Below are positions 7,822 through 15,927 of a stretch of 41,613 nucleotides of DNA, piece by piece; position 1 is the stretch's first letter; each line of letters opens with the position of its first letter. The stretch is taken from NCBI GenBank assembly GCA_003156595.1, contig PMHH01000179.1, positions 1 to 41,613 of the forward strand, given 5' to 3'. The notes beneath the pieces were generated by a model. It ran no database searches and had not been told where the DNA came from. It saw only the letters and a program-made list of their open reading frames with translations. The position numbers were made by a program, and so were the translations under genes. Source of the stretch: Acidimicrobiaceae bacterium (GTDB lineage: Bacteria; Actinomycetota; Acidimicrobiia; Acidimicrobiales; Palsa-688).

Positions 7822-10521
7822 TTGTTCGGCCGTGAACGCGAGCGTGAGATCCTCGACCGACTGCTGCGCGTCGGGCGCGGCGGCGTGTTGGTCGTGCACG
7901 GCGAAGCAGGCGTCGGCAAGACCGCGCTGCTCGAGTACGAAATAGAAGCTGGGCGCGAGTTTCGGGTCGCTCGGACGTCCGGCGTCGAAGCGGAGATGGA
8001 GCTGCCGTTCGCGGCGCTTCAGCAGCTGTGTTCCCCGTTCCTTGACCTTCTGGACCGTCTCCCGCAACCCCAGCACGTGGCGCTCGGCGTCGCATTTGGA
8101 CTCACGAGTGGGTCGGCGCCGGATCCGTTCCTAGTCGGATTGGCAGTCCTGGGCCTCCTGTCCGAGGCGTCCGAGGAGCAGCCGCTCCTCGCTGTTGTTG
8201 ATGACGCACATTGGCTGGACCAGGCGTCGGCGCGGGCCCTTGCCTTCGTGGCTCGCCGCCTGTTGGCGGAGCAGATCGTCCTCCTATTCGCCACGCGCCA
8301 AGTCGACGACGCGCTCGGCGGCCTACCGGAGCTCTTCATCTCGCCCTTGGGACATCGAGATGCGCGGGCGCTGTTGAAGTCGGTCCTGCCCGCTCCGCTC
8401 GATGAGCCCGTCTTGGAAAGGATCGTTGTCGAGACGCGCGGGAACCCCCTCGCGCTGCTGGAGTTGCCGAGGGGGCTAACCCCGACTGAGCTGGCGGGCG
8501 GATTTGGCCTGCCGGCGGAGATGCCCCTGTCTGCCAGCATCGAGAAGAGCTTCATACGGCGACTGGTAGGTCTTCCAGACGATGTCCGTCGCTTGTTGCT
8601 CGTGGCGGCAGCCGACCCGGTCGGCGATCCGGCCCTCGTGTGGCGTGCGGCGGATCGACTCGGAATCCCAGAGTCGGCTGGGGACAAGGTTGAGTCGGAA
8701 AACCTATTGGTTCTTCGCCCACGGGTGGTGTTCCGTCATCCGCTGGTTCGTTCGGCTGTCTACCGGGCAGCCACCCCGAACGAGCGGCGCGAGACCCACC
8801 GCGCCCTTGCGGAGGAGACCGATCCGGTACTCGATCCGGATCGGCGCGCCTGGCACCGGGCGCAGGCGGCCCAGAAGCCCGATGAGGAGGTTGCCGCGGA
8901 GCTAGAGGAGTCTGCAGCTCGGGCGCAAGCGCGTGGTGGTTACGCGGCCGCCGCGGCGTTCCTGAGTCGAGCCACGGAGTTGACGCCCGAGGAGTCACAA
9001 AGGTCGGGGCGTGCACTCGCGGCGGCCCAGGCAAAGTTGCAAGCCGGAGCGTTGGATGACGCTTTACGCTTGGTCGCAACGGCTGAGGCAGGGTTTCTCA
9101 GTGAGTCAGAGCAGGCGAGGGCAGGTTTGCTCCGCGGCCAGATAGCGTTCCTCGCGACGCGTAGCGGCGACGCCGCAACACTGCTGCTCAAAGCCGCCGA
9201 ACGGCTCCGAGAGGTCGATCCTGAGCTGGCCCGGGAGACATACCTGGAGGCGCTGACGGCGGCCATCTTCGCTGGACCGCTGGCCGGACCGGGCGCAAGT
9301 CCGCTCGAGGTAGCAGAAGTTGCGAGTACTGCACCGCGGGCCCGGAAACCACGCGGACCGGATCTGCTGCTCGACGCTTTGGTTGCTGTCGTCAGCGACA
9401 ACTATGGCGCCGCCGTGCCGACTCTGCGCCAGGCGCAGTGCGCGATTGAGGGCGAGATGTCGAGGACTGAGCGGCTGCGCTGGATGTGGGGAGCGACCGT
9501 CGCAACACAGCATCTTTGGGATGACGAAGGTTGGAAGCGGTTTGCAGATCTACACCTGCAGCTGGTCCGCGAGACCGGAGCGCTCAGCGAACTGCCGATC
9601 GCCCTTAGTCACGTGGGTCAGATGCACGTGTTCGCGGGCGAGCTGCCATTGGCGGCATCTATCCAGGAGGCTCTCCAAGATGCATCGGAGTCGAACGGAA
9701 GTCCCCTTGCCCCGTACCACGGCGTGAGCCTCGCAGCCATGCGCGGTCGCGAGGTCGAAGCGAGACATTTATTCGATACCGCTCGTGGCGAGCTGATCGG
9801 GCGCGGAGAGGGGGCAGGTCTGTCGTTCGTAGACAGGGCGGAGGCCGTTCTCTACAACGGGCTCGGACGGTTCGCGGAGGCACTGGCGGCCGCGCGCCGG
9901 GTGGTTGGTCACACCCAGCTCGTCACCTCAAACTGGGCGATGCCTGAATTGATCGAGGCGGCAGTGCGAGTTGGGGCTTTCGAGCTTGCCGCCGAGACCG
10001 ATCGGCACCTGACGGACAGGAGTAGTGCGAGCGGGACGGATTGGGCCTTGGGGATTGCCGCCCGCTCGCACGCACTACTTCAGGACGACGTCCACGCGGA
10101 AGACCACTACGTCGAAGCCATCGAACGCCTAGCGCGGACGCGAGTCGCAGTCGACCTGGCCCGCGCTCACCTACTTTACGGCGAGTGGCTCCGACGTCAA
10201 CGTCAGCGCCTGGACGCTCGTCACGAGTTGCGAACTGCTCACGAGATGTTCACCGGTTTTGGAATGGAGGCATTTGCCGAGCGAGCACGGGTTGAGCTGC
10301 GGGCGAGCGGGGAGACGGCGCGGAAACGAACTGTAGACACGCTCGACCAACTCACCCCGCAGGAGTCACAAGTCGCCCGCCTGGCTGCAAAGGGAAGTAC
10401 GAACAGAGAGATCGCTGCTCAACTCTTCATTAGTCCGAACACCGTCGAATATCACCTGCACAAGGCGTTCCGCAAGCTGGGCGTCAAGACACGGACGCAG
10501 CTCGCGCAACTCAAGTTGTAG
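7822..10521 (+). CDS. LuxR-family (LAL-type) ATPase transcriptional regulator
   Basis: This 899-residue regulator has the LAL (MalT-like) layout. An N-terminal AAA/NACHT-type ATPase carries Walker A GEAGVGKTALL at residues 27-37 and Walker B LLAVVDDAHWLD near 122-133. A long Ala/Leu/Glu-rich helical middle resembles TPR repeats. The C-terminal LuxR/GerE helix-turn-helix, about residues 838-899, contains LTPQESQVARLAAKG and NREIAAQLFISPNTVEYHL. Such proteins bind ATP and an inducer, then activate target promoters. Length is typical (850-1000). TTG 7822 is chosen for the AGGAGGG eight bases upstream. The obvious candidate target is the divergent MBL-SDR-esterase-FDH group. Confidence 0.93.
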   Translation: MFGREREREILDRLLRVGRGGVLVVHGEAGVGKTALLEYEIEAGREFRVARTSGVEAEMELPFAALQQLCSPFLDLLDRLPQPQHVALGVAFGLTSGSAPDPFLVGLAVLGLLSEASEEQPLLAVVDDAHWLDQASARALAFVARRLLAEQIVLLFATRQVDDALGGLPELFISPLGHRDARALLKSVLPAPLDEPVLERIVVETRGNPLALLELPRGLTPTELAGGFGLPAEMPLSASIEKSFIRRLVGLPDDVRRLLLVAAADPVGDPALVWRAADRLGIPESAGDKVESENLLVLRPRVVFRHPLVRSAVYRAATPNERRETHRALAEETDPVLDPDRRAWHRAQAAQKPDEEVAAELEESAARAQARGGYAAAAAFLSRATELTPEESQRSGRALAAAQAKLQAGALDDALRLVATAEAGFLSESEQARAGLLRGQIAFLATRSGDAATLLLKAAERLREVDPELARETYLEALTAAIFAGPLAGPGASPLEVAEVASTAPRARKPRGPDLLLDALVAVVSDNYGAAVPTLRQAQCAIEGEMSRTERLRWMWGATVATQHLWDDEGWKRFADLHLQLVRETGALSELPIALSHVGQMHVFAGELPLAASIQEALQDASESNGSPLAPYHGVSLAAMRGREVEARHLFDTARGELIGRGEGAGLSFVDRAEAVLYNGLGRFAEALAAARRVVGHTQLVTSNWAMPELIEAAVRVGAFELAAETDRHLTDRSSASGTDWALGIAARSHALLQDDVHAEDHYVEAIERLARTRVAVDLARAHLLYGEWLRRQRQRLDARHELRTAHEMFTGFGMEAFAERARVELRASGETARKRTVDTLDQLTPQESQVARLAAKGSTNREIAAQLFISPNTVEYHLHKAFRKLGVKTRTQLAQLKL

Positions 10522-10654
10522 TGGATGTGCAGGACATCGAGCGACCGTGTGCCAATGGAGAACCCGAGCGAAGCGAGGTATCCCATACCAGATCGGATGG
10601 ATATTCGGGGTCCGTAAGGAACCTCGAAAGTCTCCAGCCTCCGAGGCCGCACAA

Positions 10655-10879
10655 TCATCGAACGACGTGATGCAGGATGTCGCAATCGGTCCGAATGTCT
10701 GGTCTTGCCTTGCCTAAGTCGCGGCAGAGGACTTCATCCGATGAGAGGAACGGATCGGACATCCCAAGTTTAGCGAGGAACGTGAGAAGTGCCGCATTGA
10801 CCTCTTCGGGGTGAGTCCACGCGATGTTGTGCGGACCGCCGCGGTAGGCGTGCACGGCGATGAGGTTGCGGTGGTCGTG
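10655..10879 (-). pseudogene. Remnant of an alpha/beta hydrolase C-terminus
   Basis: The frame is open from just after a TAG at 10880-10882 to a stop at 10655. It contains RGGPHNIAWTHPEEVNAALL, the characteristic histidine region and last helix of chloroperoxidase-like alpha/beta hydrolases (the usual form is 'GPHxxxWTHxxEVNxALLxFL'). All upstream catalytic parts are missing. The protein also continues about 35 residues beyond the usual end, so the 3' end is altered too. No start codon or ribosome site is convincing. It stands back to back with another 5'-truncated remnant at 10902. Confidence 0.6.
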
Positions 10880-10901
10880 CTAGCTCCAGACCTCAGCGTG
10901 A

Positions 10902-11168
10902 TCCCGGAGAAGTGGCCGGAGCTCACCCGACGCTTTCGGCAAAAAGCATGTCGAGTGTCTGGTAGCAGCTCGCTTTGAACGGAGAGTCCTCGACGGTGTC
11001 GAGTGGAACGTCGCCGACGCCCCCACCATCTTCAATGATGTCGCTAGCGAGAAGCTTTTTGAGCACGTCGGAAGAACAGGCGAGTTCAAGCCCCTCGATC
11101 TCAAAACTGAGCCAGACCTAAGGGCCCTCCTCGCAGAAGTTGATCTCTCCGAGCTCGCGGAGGAGTAG
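10902..11168 (+). pseudogene. 5'-truncated unidentified coding remnant
   Basis: From a TGA at 10899-10901 the plus strand is open for 88 codons to TAG 11166-11168. The translation looks like natural protein with a mixed, charged composition: HVECLVAARFERRVLDGVEW, then ASEKLFEHVGRTGEFKPLD, ending LLAEVDLSELAEE. There is no ATG or GTG near the beginning of the frame, so the 5' end appears to be lost. I do not recognise the family. Its missing start lies within about 20 bases of the missing start of the minus-strand hydrolase remnant, which suggests a deletion junction. Confidence 0.45.
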
Positions 11169-11370
11169 AGGTACCGCTTCCCCGCTCACCTTCGCGCCCC
11201 ATGGGTAGATGCGCGGCGACGGCGTTCACGGTCTCCACCCCAACCGCCGCCAACCCAAGGTCGAGCGTGCGAGCGATCTGAGCCATTCACATTCACCCGA
11301 ACGCGTGGCCACGGAGAAATCTCCTGGCAACGGCGATCGGGCCCGGCCGAACTGGTGGGATCGGAGGTTG

Positions 11371-11880
11371 ATGTCGACGATGCCTCGCGAACGGTTGTAC
11401 GAGTCGAACGCATAGCGTCAGGCGGCCTACCGGGCCCGACTAGCCGATCGCTTCGCTCTGGCCGGTACCGACGAACTGGCAGCGCGGCTGCGGCAACTCG
11501 AGGCAGCCGTGGCCGACGCCGAACGCCGGGCCGAGGTCGCTGAGGATGCTGCGGCGAAGGCGGAGGGGCAGTTGCAGTCCGCTCAACGCGCCCAGGCCGC
11601 GGCCCCGCCGACGCAGCTAGCGGACCGTGTCAGCGGCGCTTCGGGTCGATTTCGTAGCGCCCATGATCGTCAGCGTCTGATCGATGCTCTGGCCGAGGTG
11701 GCCGTCCTTGAGACCGCGGTCAAGGACCTCCGCGAGCGGCTCGCGGCCGCGGAGTCGCGGGCAAGACACGCCGGCATGGGAGACGAGAGCGGGCAATCTT
11801 GGTCGTCCTCGGCCAAGACGCCGGGCTCAAATCGAGCGGAGCGCCGCCGATCCGCGCGCCGGCAGCGCAAGGGGCGTTGA
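11371..11880 (+). pseudogene. Coiled-coil protein gene interrupted by an amber codon
   Basis: A GGAGG at 11363-11367 precedes ATG 11371 (MSTMPRERLYESNA) and ATG 11380. After 14 codons the frame meets TAG at 11413-11415. In the same frame it continues RQAAYRARLADRFALAG and about 155 residues to TGA 11880. The junction ESNA-(stop)-RQAAYRAR looks like an original glutamate codon (GAG to TAG), giving ESNAERQAAYRAR, a pattern I recall for small actinobacterial helical proteins. The body is rich in Ala, Arg, Glu and Leu with heptad-like spacing (LAARLRQLEAAVADAERR) and ends in a basic tail. Function is unknown. Restart at GTG 11509 is possible. An alternative is one sequencing error. Confidence 0.55.
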
Positions 11881-12095
11881 GATCCGTGGCGCCGGAAGGT
11901 GGAGACAGGTGCATCCCCGCCAACATCCTGCCGGCGGTCAAGGAGCCTGGCTCGCCAGCGCCCAGATCACGCGGATCAAGAGTCGTCGCCGTCGCCATTC
12001 GCGCCCGCAGCGCGCCCAAACGTCCTAACGGCGAGCCTTCGAGGGTGGCCGGAGAGCGTGATAAATAGGCTCTTACCTGCGGTTGAGCCCCTTGG

Positions 12096-12168
12096 CAGCC
12101 CCAACGGGATTCGAACCCGTGTCTCTACCTTGAGAGGGTAGTGTCCTAGGCCACTAGACGATGGGGCC
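12096..12168 (-). tRNA. tRNA-Glu (CTC)
   Basis: The complement strand folds as a 73-nt cloverleaf. The acceptor stem is GGCCCCA with TGGGGCT (first pair G-U), the D-arm starts TCGTCTAG, the anticodon stem CTACC/GGTAG flanks loop CTCTCAA with anticodon CTC, and the T-loop is GGTTCGAATCC. CCA is not encoded. It decodes GAG. The matching synthetase gene, gltX, lies about 5 kb away. Confidence 0.95.
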
Positions 12169-12251
12169 AAGCGGCGGCGCACCAGTGTAGCCCTACCACT
12201 AAACCGCCCGGCAGTACGAATAGAGGCTCGTTTCAGCGATAGAAGGCCTGT

Positions 12252-12282
12252 GGGAGGGTCAGTCCGCCTGACCGACCCTCCC
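12252..12282. terminator. Hairpin with two alternative pairings
   Basis: GGGAGGGTC (12252-12260) pairs perfectly with GACCCTCCC (12274-12282). Inside it GGTCAG (12257-12262) can instead pair with CTGACC (12268-12273), so the two folds exclude each other in part. No T-tract follows on either strand. It is followed by CCGGGATGCTGCTC, which recurs after another hairpin beside tRNA-Gln. The rest of 12169-12469 holds nothing I can assign. Confidence 0.4.
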
Positions 12283-12469
12283 GGGATGCTGCTCCCTCTT
12301 GCGGACGAGAGTAGACGTCAAATCCGGCCACCGCAAGTGGTGATGGCCGCACTGCGTGGTAATGCTTCCTGCTTTTCCTCAAAGGGAAGCCGCGTGGACG
12401 CGGTTAGGGCAATCGGTGCCGCCGACTCCAACTAGCGTCGGAGCGGTCACGGCCTGGAACGGAGTTCAG

Positions 12470-12541
12470 ATGCTGATCTCGACCTTTGACGACCTGCCCG
12501 GCTACGACGTCCGCGGTGTCGTGGCTGAGGCGCTCGGCTAA
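12470..12541 (+). pseudogene. Truncated YbjQ-like (UPF0145) gene start
   Basis: After GGAG at 12461, ATG 12470 opens a 23-codon frame reading MLISTFDDLPGYDVRGVVAE and stopping three residues later. This matches the N-terminus of YbjQ/UPF0145 heavy-metal-binding-domain proteins ('MLxTTxxxIPGYxVxxxLGxVxG'). The normal protein is about 105 residues and continues with a conserved Arg/Ser-rich segment, none of which appears downstream in any frame. It looks like a gene start left after deletion of the rest. Confidence 0.4.
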
Positions 12542-12571
12542 GCACCGAGGAACCATGAGGACCGGCCCCCG

Positions 12572-13351
12572 GTGACGATGCCAGGTGCACGCGCCCGCCG
12601 AGTGGTCCCCGGGGTCCTGTTCGCGGTGGCGCTGGGCGCGTGGTGCGGATGGGCCAGTGGCTTTCACCAATCCACCACGGGCGCCTTCGCCACCTGGGCC
12701 GCTTCCCTTGCCGGCGTGGTCGCAATCGACCTCCTGCTCTGGCGCGGCCGGGGCCACCGCCGACTGGCCTGGGCCGTCTCGCCAGCGGAACAGCACTGGC
12801 CGCGACCGGGCCAAGGTGGTCCTCGCCGGGCGCTCCTCGGTGTAGCGCCGTGGCTGGTCCTGTTCCTCGCCATCCTGGCCTGGGAGCTGCTTGGTATCGA
12901 CACGCCCCCGAAACAAATCCATCTGACTATCAGCGCGCTCGCCCAAGAGTTTCGTCCCCTCGATGCGGCCCTGCTGCTCCTATGGATATTGGTCGGGATC
13001 GGCTACGGCGTCACCAGGGCGAGAGCGCCCACCCTCAGTAGGCCGGCTAGCGGGCTGGGTCGAGGCCACTCGCAGGACGGGTCCGCGAGCGCGGTCGCGG
13101 TGGCGGCCGTGTCCGTCGGGCACCTGACACCCATACCCGCCCTCCTCCTCCCGCAGGACCGAGCCGTCGGTGTGGCCTTCTGGCTAGCCGTCATTGTGGT
13201 AGCCATGTTCGTCGACTTCACCGCCCGACGCTCCCGGGGTCGTGTGGCCACCGGCGAGGAGTTCCTGCGATTGATCTCAGGGCCACCAGTCGCTCGTTTT
13301 TTTCTCATCGTGGCCTGGACCTTCGGCGGCTGGCACCTGTTCGCGCACTGA
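12572..13351 (+). CDS. Multi-pass membrane protein, DUF6186-like C-terminus
   Basis: This 259-residue integral membrane protein shows hydrophobic segments near residues 12-30 (VLFAVALGAWCGWASG), 40-55 (SLAGVVAIDLLLW), 90-108 (WLVLFLAILAWELLG), 130-146 (LLLLWILVGIGYG), 200-216 (FWLAVIVVAMFVDF) and the end (FFLIVAWTFGGWHLFAH). The last segment, with GEEFLRLISGPPVARFF before it, resembles short actinobacterial DUF6186 proteins. The rest appears to be an N-terminal extension. The GTG at 12572 has no clear ribosome site; an internal ATG lies two codons later. It converges on the phosphoesterase gene 19 bases away. No function can be inferred. Confidence 0.7.
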   Translation: MTMPGARARRVVPGVLFAVALGAWCGWASGFHQSTTGAFATWAASLAGVVAIDLLLWRGRGHRRLAWAVSPAEQHWPRPGQGGPRRALLGVAPWLVLFLAILAWELLGIDTPPKQIHLTISALAQEFRPLDAALLLLWILVGIGYGVTRARAPTLSRPASGLGRGHSQDGSASAVAVAAVSVGHLTPIPALLLPQDRAVGVAFWLAVIVVAMFVDFTARRSRGRVATGEEFLRLISGPPVARFFLIVAWTFGGWHLFAH

Positions 13352-13370
13352 CAGACGCCGGGAGAGCGCT

Positions 13371-14924
13371 TCAGTCGGTCGGGGTTGTAGCACCCGGCGA
13401 CGGCGGCACGGGTTGACCTTGGTAGCCCTGGAGCAACTCAGGCAAGGGGTTCGCCGGTTGGGCCAGCGCAGGAGGTTCGGCGAAGGCCATCCGTGAGGTG
13501 TCCAGGAAATCCATCAGCGAGGCCGCATTGGCGTCTCGGTAAGTGAGCGCGGGCAGGTTCCACTGCTGCTCGACGGTAGCCAGGATCGAGGTGTGGTCGT
13601 GCACGACGTTGGTCACATCGTGCTTGCGCGCATAGGGGCTCACCACGACGACCGGTACCCGTATGCCGTAGAGGTTGTACCCGCCCGGTGGGTCGCTGGG
13701 GCCGATGTCCGGTGGGGTGGCGTCCGGAACCATCGCCGGTGGCGGCGCCACGTGGTCGTAGTAGCCACCGTGCTCGTCGTACATCCAGACCAGGAGGGTG
13801 CGGCGCCAGGCCGGCCCGGACATCACCGCGTTGACCACGCTCGCCACGAACGCCTCGCCCAACTGCACGTCCTCGGGGTTCTCCTCCGACTGGCAGGTCG
13901 TGTTGATGACGAGGTCCGGCGTGGCCGCGAAGGTGGGTACCGGATACGGCAGATCCCCCACCACTGATGGGATCTCCCCTTGGATGGCGCCCATGTTGCA
14001 ATCCACCAGGCTCACGGAAGGCAGGGTCCCGAGGGCGGCGTCGACGAAGAACTCCTCGATGCGACCGATGTTGAGCGGATGGTTCAGCACCGTGTCGAGG
14101 ATGATCGCCGTCGTCGGAGCATCGCTGAAATAGTTCCGCCACGAGATGTTGTGCGCGCTCAAGCGGTCCCAGATCGTCCCGTTGGGCGGGTTAACGGTGA
14201 CGTTGTCGATGTCGGTCGAGACGATCCCCGACGCGGTGCCGGCCATGAGAAAGCGGCGGTTGGGGTAGGTCTGCGCCGGGACGGAGCAGAACCAGCGATT
14301 GGCCAGGGTGAAGGTCTTCGCCAGGGAGTAGTAGAAGGGCAGGTCGTCCTCGGTGTAGTACCCCATCGATCCCGGGCCGGTGCCGGCAAAACCATTCATG
14401 GCCCCGTAGTTGATCTGATCGTGCGAGTCGTCCCAGCTCTGGCTGCCGGAGTCCTGGGCACCAATGGCACCCGCCTGGTGGTACGCGTACATGCGCTCGC
14501 CGTCGACAGGGTTCCAGTTGAGCGGCTCATCGGCTTTGTTGAACGTGAACCCGTCTGCCTTGGGCTGCCCACTCACCGGCAACATGCCCAGGTAGTTGTC
14601 GAACGAATGGTTCTCCTGCATGACGATGACGAGGTGGTCGAAGGGGAATGCCCCGGTGTACTGACCAACCGGCAGCGTGGGGTAGGGCACGGCGCCCGGC
14701 TGACGAAGTCTCGACGGCGAGGCTGCCTTGGCAGCCGCGGCCAGGCCACCAACGCTCATCGGGAGCATGGCCCCTGCGGCGGCGGCACCCAAGCCGAACC
14801 GAAGGACCGTTCGGCGGTCGTAGCGGCGGTGATCGGCTCCATCCATACCCAGATTGTTCGCTGCGCATCGACCCGAACCCTGCGTCTCCCCCACATGGTT
14901 ACCTGACTGTCGCCTTGAATTCAC
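13371..14924 (-). CDS. Tat-exported phosphoesterase (phospholipase C / acid phosphatase family)
   Basis: This 517-residue enzyme belongs to the PF04185 phosphoesterase family, which cleaves phospholipid head groups or phosphate monoesters outside the membrane. The twin-arginine signal is DRRTVLRFGLGAAAAGAMLP (about residues 36-55). Family metal and active-site motifs follow in order: VIVMQENHSFDNYLGML, SQSWDDSHDQINYG, WMYDEHGGYYDHVAPPP and HDHTSILATVEQQW. The GTG at 14924 gives a long N-region; ATG 14846 (MDGADHRRYDRR) places the Tat motif nearer the start and is equally likely. Neither has a strong ribosome site. Substrate class (phosphatidylcholine or other) cannot be decided. It is monocistronic. 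Confidence 0.92.
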   Translation of the reverse strand: MNSRRQSGNHVGETQGSGRCAANNLGMDGADHRRYDRRTVLRFGLGAAAAGAMLPMSVGGLAAAAKAASPSRLRQPGAVPYPTLPVGQYTGAFPFDHLVIVMQENHSFDNYLGMLPVSGQPKADGFTFNKADEPLNWNPVDGERMYAYHQAGAIGAQDSGSQSWDDSHDQINYGAMNGFAGTGPGSMGYYTEDDLPFYYSLAKTFTLANRWFCSVPAQTYPNRRFLMAGTASGIVSTDIDNVTVNPPNGTIWDRLSAHNISWRNYFSDAPTTAIILDTVLNHPLNIGRIEEFFVDAALGTLPSVSLVDCNMGAIQGEIPSVVGDLPYPVPTFAATPDLVINTTCQSEENPEDVQLGEAFVASVVNAVMSGPAWRRTLLVWMYDEHGGYYDHVAPPPAMVPDATPPDIGPSDPPGGYNLYGIRVPVVVVSPYARKHDVTNVVHDHTSILATVEQQWNLPALTYRDANAASLMDFLDTSRMAFAEPPALAQPANPLPELLQGYQGQPVPPSPGATTPTD

Positions 14925-14963
14925 ATGCGGAAAAAGGGGTTTGCGCCGCGGTCAATGTGGCGA

Positions 14964-15113
14964 TCAGCCGGGAGGTGTCAGCCGGCCCAGCGCTTCTGCC
15001 AACTGGTCCACTGCCGTGCGTAGCTCTTGCACCCATTGGTGGATTTCGTTGATCTGCTCAGCGATCCGCGCTGATTCTCCGAATTCGGACGCTCCTGTAT
15101 CGTTCTCAGTCAC
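14964..15113 (-). CDS. Small 49-residue helical protein downstream of GNAT
   Basis: GTG 15113 (TGGAG just upstream) begins a 49-residue acidic, amphipathic protein with the segment RIAEQINEIHQWVQELRTAV and a heptad pattern to the end (DQLAEALGRL), suggesting a short coiled coil. It follows the GNAT gene by 25 bases on the same strand. The longer frame to 15413 overlaps GNAT and becomes Ser/Arg/Pro-rich, so I reject that start. Function is unknown. Confidence 0.55.
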   Translation of the reverse strand: MTENDTGASEFGESARIAEQINEIHQWVQELRTAVDQLAEALGRLTPPG

Positions 15114-15138
15114 AGGCTCCAGGCTACACACCGGTGGC

Positions 15139-15927
15139 TCACGGCTCGACCGGGGGACACCAGATGTATGGAGTAGTCGACGCAATCGAGACGAACCCGA
15201 GGTGCTCGAGGATGGGTTTGCTTTGCGAGGAGGCATCCACTTGCAGGTAGCGGTAGCCGCGAGCGGCCGCCAGTTGGGCGCGATACGCGACGAGAGCTCG
15301 ATAGATCCCCTTCTGGCGCCAAACGGGAAGAGTCCCGCCGCCCCACAGGCTGGCGAAGTCTCGCCCAGGATGGAACTCGACACGGCCCGAGCACACCGGC
15401 TCGTCGCCGGCAATGGCCACGACCATGGCTACCGTCGCGGCCGGTCCTAGCTGGGCAGCCAGCGATCGCCGCAACTGTGACTGATCGTTGCCGAACACTC
15501 GCTCGTGCACGTCGATGAGCAAATTGACGCCCTCCTCGTCGGTGACGGCCACCAGACCCACCCCGTCGGGCAAGCGCACCTCGGTCGACACCGCCGACAC
15601 CTCGGCGATCATCAACGTTTCCTCGTCCTCTGCCGCGAAACCGGCGGCTAAGAGGCGGGCCGCCAGGTCCGACGGTCTGTCGTAGTCATACAGCTTCCAT
15701 TCGAAGCACTGCCCGCGGGCCAGGAAGAACGCGACCTGGGCGGCCACCTCATCGTCGGCGTTGCTGGCATCGAGATGCGACCAGGTGATCCCCGACCAGT
15801 CGCCACCATCTGCTGCCACCCATCGCACGATTCGGCTACTGGACTCGACGACTACCCCGGTCCCCTCAGCCTGGGCACTGTGCCGTACTTGGGTGTCGTA
15901 TGCCTCGCGCAGCCCCAAAAGGGTCAT
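15139..15927 (-). CDS. GNAT family N-acetyltransferase
   Basis: This 262-residue GNAT-fold enzyme should transfer an acyl group from acyl-CoA to an unidentified amine. The C-terminal half shows strand 4 (VAIAGDEPVCSGRVEFH), the acetyl-CoA loop region LPVWRQKGIYRALVAYRAQL (a variant of the Q/RxxGxG/A P-loop, with GIY for GxG) and the motif B end YLQVDASSQSKPILEHLGFV. The N-terminal half is probably a degenerate second GNAT-like domain. The ATG overlaps the TGA of the upstream secreted-protein frame (ATGA), so the genes appear coupled. The 49-residue protein follows. Confidence 0.85.
   Translation of the reverse strand: MTLLGLREAYDTQVRHSAQAEGTGVVVESSSRIVRWVAADGGDWSGITWSHLDASNADDEVAAQVAFFLARGQCFEWKLYDYDRPSDLAARLLAAGFAAEDEETLMIAEVSAVSTEVRLPDGVGLVAVTDEEGVNLLIDVHERVFGNDQSQLRRSLAAQLGPAATVAMVVAIAGDEPVCSGRVEFHPGRDFASLWGGGTLPVWRQKGIYRALVAYRAQLAAARGYRYLQVDASSQSKPILEHLGFVSIASTTPYIWCPPVEP

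Noticed and set aside
11101-11286. Minus-strand frame with LDLGLAAVGVETVNAV resembling the VAEGVET segment of EAL domains
   Set aside because: Only a few residues agree and no other EAL motif is near in any frame; probably chance in GC-rich DNA.
12404-12946. Long minus-strand ORF (180 codons) opposite the membrane protein gene
   Set aside because: It is rich in Arg/Gly/Pro with no hydrophobic or domain pattern and is antisense to a gene with clear membrane helices; a typical high-GC shadow.
13980-14906. 308-codon plus-strand ORF opposite the phosphoesterase
   Set aside because: Val/Arg/Gly-rich antisense frame with no family motif; the minus-strand frame has clear PF04185 motifs.
15110-15413. 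Longer start for the 49-residue protein
   Set aside because: It overlaps GNAT on the same strand in another frame and has shadow-like composition; the GTG at 15113 with TGGAG is better.
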